DNA of 62,207 nucleotides. It comes from Mesorhizobium sp. (GTDB taxonomy: Bacteria; Pseudomonadota; Alphaproteobacteria; Rhizobiales; Rhizobiaceae). Position numbers and translations under genes: made by a program. The notes under the pieces are model-generated. The model searched no databases. It was given only the letters and a program-made list of their open reading frames with translations, and was not told the origin of the DNA. Within the stretch, counting starts at the first letter, position 1. Every line of letters begins with the position of its first letter. Shown here in pieces: positions 57,694 through 62,207 of this stretch. The stretch lies in assembly GCA_004017275.1 (NCBI GenBank), contig SAKE01000027.1, positions 1 to 62,207 of the forward strand, read 5' to 3'.

Positions 57694-58419
57694 TCAGGCG
57701 TTTTCGCGACGACGACCGCGTTCGCGATCACCACCACCGCCATGCGCTGCATCACCCTCAGTCGCGCGACGCTCCGAGGCCATCGGGTCGTGCTCGAGGA
57801 TCTCGCCCTTGAACACCCAGACCTTGACGCCGCAGATGCCGTACGCCGTATTCGCTTCGGCCGTGCCGTAGTCGACATCGGCGCGCAGCGTATGCAGCGG
57901 CACGCGACCTTCGCGATACCATTCCATGCGCGCGATCTCGGCGCCACCAAGACGGCCGGCGCAGTTGATGCGGATGCCCTCGGCACCGAGGCGCATCGCC
58001 GACTGAACGGCACGCTTCATGGCGCGGCGGAACGCGATACGACGCTCGAGCTGCTGGGCGATCGACTGGGCAACCAGGGTCGCGTCGATTTCCGGCTTGC
58101 GCACTTCAACGATGTTGAGGTGCGTCTCGGACTTCGTCATCTCCATCAGCTTCTTGCGAAGCTTCTCGATGTCGGCGCCCTTCTTGCCGATGATCAGACC
58201 CGGGCGCGCGGCATGGATGGTGACGCGGCACTTCTTGTGCGGACGCTCGATCACGACCTTGGAGATCGCGGCCTGCTTGAGTTCCTTCTCAAGATACTTG
58301 CGGATCTTGATGTCCTCATGCAGCAGCTTGCCGTACTCGCCGGTGTTCGCGAACCAGCGCGAATCCCAGGTGCGGTTGATGCCGAGCCGAAGACCGATCG
58401 GATTGACTTTCTGGCCCAT
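57694..58419 (-). CDS. rpsC: 30S ribosomal protein S3
   Basis: 241 aa. MGQKVNPIGLRLGINRTWDS, a KH domain at about 40-110 with RPGLIIGKKGADIEKLRKKL, and the S3 C-terminal signature GAEGIRINCAGRLGGAEIARMEWYREGRVPLHTLRADVDYGTAEANTAYG. The C-terminus has an Arg/Gly/Glu-rich extension (GGGDRERGRRREN). Its start shares one base with the rplV stop. Confidence 0.99.
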   Translation of the reverse strand: MGQKVNPIGLRLGINRTWDSRWFANTGEYGKLLHEDIKIRKYLEKELKQAAISKVVIERPHKKCRVTIHAARPGLIIGKKGADIEKLRKKLMEMTKSETHLNIVEVRKPEIDATLVAQSIAQQLERRIAFRRAMKRAVQSAMRLGAEGIRINCAGRLGGAEIARMEWYREGRVPLHTLRADVDYGTAEANTAYGICGVKVWVFKGEILEHDPMASERRATEGDAAHGGGGDRERGRRRENA

Positions 58420-58808
58420 TATGCGGCCTCCCCTTTTTCTTCGACTTCACGAACGACGATCGTGAGGTGCGAGAACGGCTTCTCGATACGGCTGGCGCGA
58501 CCACGGCCACGAGCATGGAACCGCTTCATGACGATCGACTTGCCGACATAGGCTTCCGCCACGATCAGTGCATCGACATCCAGGTCGTGGTTGTTTTCCG
58601 CGTTGGCGATTGCCGATTCCAGTGTCTTCTTGACCGTGCCGGAAATCCGCTTGGCCGAGAATTCGAGATCGGAAAGCGCTGTCGCGACCTTCTTGCCGCG
58701 GATCAGCGCGGCAACCAGGTTCAGCTTCTGCGGGCTGATACGGATCGTGCGCAACACGGCGCGCGCTTCGTTATCAGCAAGCCTGCGCGGAGCTTTGGCC
58801 TTGCCCAT
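58419..58808 (-). CDS. rplV: 50S ribosomal protein L22
   Basis: 129 aa. RRLADNEARAVLRTIRISPQKLNLVAALIRGKKVATALSDLEFSAKRISGTVKKTLESAIANAENN, then the tunnel beta-hairpin region KRFHARGRGRASRIEKPFSHLTIVV. It lies two bases after rpsS and overlaps rpsC by one base. Confidence 0.99.
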   Translation of the reverse strand: MGKAKAPRRLADNEARAVLRTIRISPQKLNLVAALIRGKKVATALSDLEFSAKRISGTVKKTLESAIANAENNHDLDVDALIVAEAYVGKSIVMKRFHARGRGRASRIEKPFSHLTIVVREVEEKGEAA

Positions 58809-58810
58809 GA

Positions 58811-59089
58811 TTATTTCCTCTTCGCCTTCTTATCCGCGCCGTGACCGTAATAGGTCCGGGTCGGAGCGAATTCACCGAACTTGTGACCGACCATGTCCTC
58901 GTTCACCGAGACGGGAACATGCTTCTGGCCGTTGTAGACACCGAAGGTGAAGCCGACGAACTGCGGCAGGATGGTGGAGCGACGGCTCCACATCTTGATC
59001 ACCTCATTGCGACCACCTTCACGAACCTTGTCCACCTTCTTGAGAAGGTAGCCGTCAATGAAGGGGCCTTTCCAAATCGAACGAGTCAC
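58811..59089 (-). CDS. rpsS: 30S ribosomal protein S19
   Basis: 92 aa. TRSIWKGPFIDGYLLKKVDK, MWSRRSTILPQFVGFTFGVYNGQKHVPVSVNEDMVGHKFGEFAPTRTYYGH is the S19 signature. It lies 16 bp after rplB. Confidence 0.99.
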   Translation of the reverse strand: MTRSIWKGPFIDGYLLKKVDKVREGGRNEVIKMWSRRSTILPQFVGFTFGVYNGQKHVPVSVNEDMVGHKFGEFAPTRTYYGHGADKKAKRK

Positions 59090-59105
59090 TTGGCGTTACC
59101 TCTTC

Positions 59106-59939
59106 TTAGCTCTTGCGCTGATGGCGCGAGCGCAGGATGAACTTGTCGGTCGCCTTGTTGGACCGCGTCTTCTTGCCCTTGGTCGGCTTGCCCCAGGGCG
59201 AAACCGGATGACGGCCACCCGAGGTGCGGCCTTCGCCGCCGCCGTGCGGATGGTCGACCGGGTTCATGGTCACGCCGCGATTGTGCGGGCGCTTGCCGCG
59301 CCAGACCGTGCGACCGGCCTTGCCGTCATTGATGTTGCCGTGGTCAGGATTGGACACGGCGCCGACAGTGGCCATGCAGGAGCCGTGAACGACACGCTGC
59401 TCGCCCGAATTGAGGCGCAGGATCGCCATGCCCTGGTCACGACCGACCAACTGACCGTAACCACCTGCCGAACGGGCGACCTGAGCGCCCTTGCCCGGCT
59501 TCAGCTCGATGTTGTGGACGATGGTGCCGACCGGCATCGAAGCCAGCGGCATCGCATTGCCCGGCTTCACGTCGACGGCTTCGCCGGACACGATCTTGTC
59601 GCCGGGAGCCAGACGCTGCGGAGCGATGATGTAGGACAGCTCGCCATCGTCATACTTGATCAGCGCGATGAAGGCTGTGCGGTTCGGATCGTATTCAATG
59701 CGCTCGACCGTGCCGACGACGTCGAACTTGCGGCGCTTGAAGTCGATGATGCGGTACGAACGCTTGTGACCACCGCCGATGAAGCGGGCGGTGATGCGGC
59801 CGTAATTGTTGCGCCCGCCCGACTTGGTCAGGCCTTCGGTCAGACCCTTGACGGGCTTGCCCTTGTAGAGGCCCGAGCGGTCGACGATGACCAGCTGACG
59901 GGTGCTGGGCGTTACCGGGTTGAATTTTTTCAGTGCCAT
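59106..59939 (-). CDS. rplB: 50S ribosomal protein L2
   Basis: 277 aa. MALKKFNPVTPSTRQLVIVD, GGRNNYGRITARFIGGGHKRSYR, then GDKIVSGEAVDVKPGNAMPL and the peptidyl-transferase-centre loop TMNPVDHPHGGGEGRTSGGRHPVSPWGKPTKG. It lies 23 bp after rplW. Confidence 0.99.
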   Translation of the reverse strand: MALKKFNPVTPSTRQLVIVDRSGLYKGKPVKGLTEGLTKSGGRNNYGRITARFIGGGHKRSYRIIDFKRRKFDVVGTVERIEYDPNRTAFIALIKYDDGELSYIIAPQRLAPGDKIVSGEAVDVKPGNAMPLASMPVGTIVHNIELKPGKGAQVARSAGGYGQLVGRDQGMAILRLNSGEQRVVHGSCMATVGAVSNPDHGNINDGKAGRTVWRGKRPHNRGVTMNPVDHPHGGGEGRTSGGRHPVSPWGKPTKGKKTRSNKATDKFILRSRHQRKS

Positions 59940-59962
59940 TGTTGTTGTCCTCGCGGCCTTGC

Positions 59963-60256
59963 TCAGAGACCCGTCGCGACGTCGATCGACTGGCCTTCGG
60001 CCAGCGTCACAATCGCCTTCTTGACGTCGCTCTGGCGGCCAACCGTGCCACGGAAGCGCTTGATCTTGCCCTTACGGACAAGCGTGTTCACGGCCATCAC
60101 CTTGACGCCGAACAGCGCTTCGACGGCGGCCTTGATTTCCGGCTTCGACGCCTTCTTGGCGACGTTGAAGACGACCTGGTTCTGCTCGGAGGCCATGGTC
60201 GACTTTTCGGTGATCGCCGGCGAGACGATCACGTCGTAATGACGAAGGTCGGTCAT
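59963..60256 (-). CDS. rplW: 50S ribosomal protein L23
   Basis: 97 aa. HYDVIVSPAITEKSTMASEQNQVVFNVAKKASKPEIKAAVEALFGVKVMAVNTLVRKGKIKRFRGTVGRQSDVKKAIVTLAEG. It is at the tunnel exit and docks trigger factor and SRP. The start overlaps the rplD stop (ATGA, 60253-60256). Confidence 0.99.
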   Translation of the reverse strand: MTDLRHYDVIVSPAITEKSTMASEQNQVVFNVAKKASKPEIKAAVEALFGVKVMAVNTLVRKGKIKRFRGTVGRQSDVKKAIVTLAEGQSIDVATGL

Positions 60257-60873
60257 TTAAAGCGCTCCTCGAGAGCCTCGACGGCGGCCTTCGAAAGGAC
60301 CAGCGTGCCGCGGCGCAGAATGTCGTAGACGTTGATGCCCTGGATGGGCAGCACGTCGATGTTGGGGATGTTCGTCGCCGCCAGCTTGAAGTTCTTGTCA
60401 AGCTCGGCGCCGCCGATCACCAGGGCATTGCTCAGGCCCAGCGTCGCGAAATTCGCGATCAGCGCCTTCGTCTTGGCCTCGGTCAGCTTCAACTCGTCGA
60501 TGATGATGATCGACGCGCTCTTGGCCTTGGCCGAGAGAGCATGCTTGAGGCCGAGCGCGCGAACCTTCTTCGGCAGTTCGTGCTCGTGGCTGCGAACGAC
60601 CGGGCCGTGGGCCTTGCCGCCGCCGCGGAACTGCGGAGCGCGTGCCGAATGGTGACGGGCGCGGCCCGTACCCTTCTGCTTGTACATCTTGGCGCCGGTG
60701 CGCGCGATCTCGGCGCGGCCCTTGGTCTTGTGCGTGCCCTGCTGCTTCTTGGCAAGCTGCCAGCGCACGACGCGCTGCAGGATGTCTTCGCGCGGATCAA
60801 GGCCGAAAATCTCCTCGGAGAGTTTCACCTTGCCGGCGTCCTTGCCGCCAAGCGTTGTGATCTTGAGATCCAT
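60253..60873 (-). CDS. rplD: 50S ribosomal protein L4
   Basis: 206 aa. ILQRVVRWQLAKKQQGTHKTKGRAEIARTGAKMYKQKGTGRARHHSARAPQFRGGGKAHGPVVRSHEHELPKKVRALGLKHALS, the long tunnel loop of L4. In E. coli L4 represses the S10 operon through its leader. Its start shares one base with the rplC stop and its stop overlaps rplW. Confidence 0.99.
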   Translation of the reverse strand: MDLKITTLGGKDAGKVKLSEEIFGLDPREDILQRVVRWQLAKKQQGTHKTKGRAEIARTGAKMYKQKGTGRARHHSARAPQFRGGGKAHGPVVRSHEHELPKKVRALGLKHALSAKAKSASIIIIDELKLTEAKTKALIANFATLGLSNALVIGGAELDKNFKLAATNIPNIDVLPIQGINVYDILRRGTLVLSKAAVEALEERFK

Positions 60874-61586
60874 TATTCCGCTCCCTCTGTGGCCGGGGCA
60901 TCGTTCTTGGCGACAGCACGGATCGCGGCAGGCTTCGGCGCATTGGCCGGCAGTGCCACCTTGGCCGCATCGCGGACCAGGATCCAGGCGCCCTTCGATC
61001 CGGGAACCGCACCGCGGATCAGGATCAGGCCGCGGTCGGCGTCGGTCGATACGATCTCGACATTCTGCGTGGTGACGCGGGTATCGCCCATGTGGCCAGC
61101 CATATGCTTGCCCTTGAACACCTTGCCCGGGTCCTGGCGCTGGCCGGTCGAACCGTGTGTACGGTGCGAAACCGAGTTACCGTGCGTTGCACGGCCACCG
61201 CCCATGTGGTGGCGCTTGATGACGCCCTGAAAACCCTTGCCGATCGTCGTGCCCGTCACATCGACCTTCTGGCCGGCGACGAAGTGCTCGACGGTGATCT
61301 CGGCGCCGACATCGATCATGTTGTCGGCGGAGACGCGGAACTCAGCAACCTTCGCCTTCGGCTCGACGGAAGCGGTCGCGAAATGGCCGCGCATCGCCTT
61401 CGACGTGTTCTTCACCTTGGCAAGGCCAACGCCGAGCTGAACGGCGGTGTAGCCATTCTTCTCCTGCGTGCGCTGGGCCACGACCTGGCAGTTCTCCATC
61501 TGGAGAACGGTGACGGGAACATGTTCCCCGGCATCGTTGTAGATGCGGGTCATTCCCACCTTCTTTGCAATCACACCTGAACGCAT
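60873..61586 (-). CDS. rplC: 50S ribosomal protein L3
   Basis: 237 aa from ATG 61586 (MRSGVIAKKVGMTRIYNDAG). VTVLQMENCQVVAQRTQEKNGYTAVQLG, then GTTIGKGFQGVIKRHHMGGGRATHGNSVSHRTHGSTGQRQDPGKVFKGKHMAGHMG with the Gln that is methylated in E. coli. It has a C-terminal Ala-rich extension (RAVAKNDAPATEGAE). Follows rpsJ by 61 bp. Confidence 0.99.
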   Translation of the reverse strand: MRSGVIAKKVGMTRIYNDAGEHVPVTVLQMENCQVVAQRTQEKNGYTAVQLGVGLAKVKNTSKAMRGHFATASVEPKAKVAEFRVSADNMIDVGAEITVEHFVAGQKVDVTGTTIGKGFQGVIKRHHMGGGRATHGNSVSHRTHGSTGQRQDPGKVFKGKHMAGHMGDTRVTTQNVEIVSTDADRGLILIRGAVPGSKGAWILVRDAAKVALPANAPKPAAIRAVAKNDAPATEGAE

Positions 61587-61647
61587 CGGTTCAATTCCTT
61601 TAGAGTTCCGGGCCAGGGGCACCGCCCCTTACCGCGCTCTCATTCCC

Positions 61648-61956
61648 TTAGAGCTTGATCTCGACGTCGACGCCGGCGGCCAGATCGAGCTTCATCAAAG
61701 CATCGACCGTCTGCGGGGTCGGATCGACGATGTCGAGCAGACGCTTGTGCGTGCGCATCTCGAACTGCTCGCGGCTCTTCTTGTCGACGTGAGGCGACCG
61801 GTTGACCGTAAACTTTTCGATCCGCGTCGGCAGCGGAATGGGGCCGCGGACGTTTGCGCCGGTACGCTTGGCCGTCGACACGATTTCCTTCGTCGAGGCG
61901 TCGAGCACGCGGTGGTCAAACGCCTTCAGGCGGATGCGGATATTCTGTCCGTTCAT
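61648..61956 (-). CDS. rpsJ: 30S ribosomal protein S10 / NusE
   Basis: 102 aa. MNGQNIRIRLKAFDHRVLDA, VRGPIPLPTRIEKFTVNRSPHVDKKSREQFEMRTHKRLLDIVDPTPQTVDALMKLDLAAGVDVEIKL. Also acts as NusE in antitermination. It is the first ribosomal gene after tuf; a GC hairpin sits in the ~70-bp gap. Confidence 0.99.
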   Translation of the reverse strand: MNGQNIRIRLKAFDHRVLDASTKEIVSTAKRTGANVRGPIPLPTRIEKFTVNRSPHVDKKSREQFEMRTHKRLLDIVDPTPQTVDALMKLDLAAGVDVEIKL

Positions 61957-61979
61957 GCGTCACTTCCTTGTTCTGGCGC

Positions 61980-62000
61980 GGCGCGGGCAACTCCCGCGCC
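61980..62000. repeat. 8-bp GC hairpin between tuf and rpsJ
   Basis: GGCGCGGG (61980-61987) / CCCGCGCC (61993-62000) with loop CAACT, 25 bp after the tuf stop on the minus strand and 24 bp before rpsJ. No U-tract; it could attenuate or process the tuf-S10 transcript. Confidence 0.55.
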
Positions 62001-62025
62001 CGCGACAGATCGGTTTAAGTCCAAA

Positions 62026-62207
62026 TTACTCTTTGATGGTGACGACGATGCCGGCACCGACGGTGCGGCCGCCTTCACGGATAGCGAAGCGCAGCTTCTC
62101 TTCCATGGCGATCGGCACGATCAGCTCGACATCGACCGTGATGTTGTCGCCAGGCATCACCATCTCGGTGCCTTCCGGCAGCGACACGATGCCGGTCACG
62201 TCGGTCG
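62026..62207 (-). CDS. tuf: Elongation factor Tu, C-terminal 60 residues (N-terminus beyond window)
   Basis: The visible part reads TDVTGIVSLPEGTEMVMPGDNITVDVELIVPIAMEEKLRFAIREGGRTVGAGIV, the domain 3 end of EF-Tu, with stop TAA at 62026-62028. tuf immediately before rpsJ is the conserved str-S10 junction. The remaining ~330 residues lie right of the window. Confidence 0.97.
   Translation of the reverse strand, partial: TDVTGIVSLPEGTEMVMPGDNITVDVELIVPIAMEEKLRFAIREGGRTVGAGIVVTIKE

Overview
The window looks like chromosomal core DNA of a GC-rich alphaproteobacterium of the order Rhizobiales, most probably Mesorhizobium or a close relative. The evidence is a pdhA-pdhB-pdhC cluster whose E1-beta carries its own lipoyl domain, coexisting GlnA (GSI) and GlnII (eukaryote-like GSII) with a GstI/DUF2735-type small protein next to glnII, a divergent aldR-ald pair, and a rhizobium-type palindromic repeat inserted in frame in pdhC. 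Species assignment is inference; no database was searched. No tRNA, rRNA, CRISPR array, insertion sequence or phage gene was seen.

Layout. 1-3.8 kb (minus): 3' part of the pyruvate dehydrogenase operon (E1-alpha, E1-beta, truncated E2) and a DivIC/FtsB-like division protein. 4.0-5.1 kb (plus): a MarR regulator overlapping a hexapeptide-repeat gamma-carbonic-anhydrase-like gene, apparently interposed between divIC and enolase. 5.3-10.1 kb (mostly minus): eno, a small lipoprotein, PRC-barrel protein, dodecin, kdsA, a VOC protein, a Dabb protein and a 44-residue membrane protein. 10.4-17.8 kb: cyclopropane fatty acid synthase, a Tat-exported 2',3'-cyclic nucleotidase family protein, a type II NADH dehydrogenase, 5-formyl-THF cyclo-ligase, and the divergent aldR/ald pair. 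17.9-21.8 kb (minus): DUF1203 protein, then a tightly packed cysK-alaX-sseA-GNAT operon. 22-27.3 kb: SDR, alpha/beta hydrolase, RhlE-type RNA helicase (DEGD motif) and pccB-like carboxyltransferase. 27.3-30.9 kb (minus): nnr (NAD(P)HX repair) overlapping a Cys-rich exported CxxCH protein.

31.2-35.3 kb is a nitrogen-assimilation block: glnB-glnA (plus), glnII (minus) and a gstI-like gene (plus). Both glnB and glnII have visible sigma-54 promoters, and about 105-140 bp upstream of each lies a near-identical 19-bp NtrC-like element. 35.4-47.1 kb (minus): an MHS-family MFS transporter with an unusual ~190-residue periplasmic insertion, ATP12, an EamA transporter, RluC, CrcB, an AT-richer polytopic GT-C-like membrane protein, an Asp/Asn beta-hydroxylase family protein, a DUF930 protein, RarA and a DegP-type protease.

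47.2 kb to the end (minus) is the S10-spc-alpha ribosomal protein supercluster in standard order (tuf, rpsJ, rplCDWB, rpsS, rplV, rpsC, rplP, rpmC, rpsQ, rplNXE, rpsN, rpsH, rplFR, rpsE, rpmD, rplO, secY, adk, rpsMK, rpoA, rplQ). It is interrupted by two different short inverted-repeat elements placed a few bases after the rpsM and rplF stop codons. The best candidates for something new are the shared NtrC-like motif of glnB and glnII, the Cys-rich haem-motif protein coupled to nnr, the MFS transporter with an inserted domain, the repeat-in-protein of pdhC, and the leaderless-looking MarR gene.
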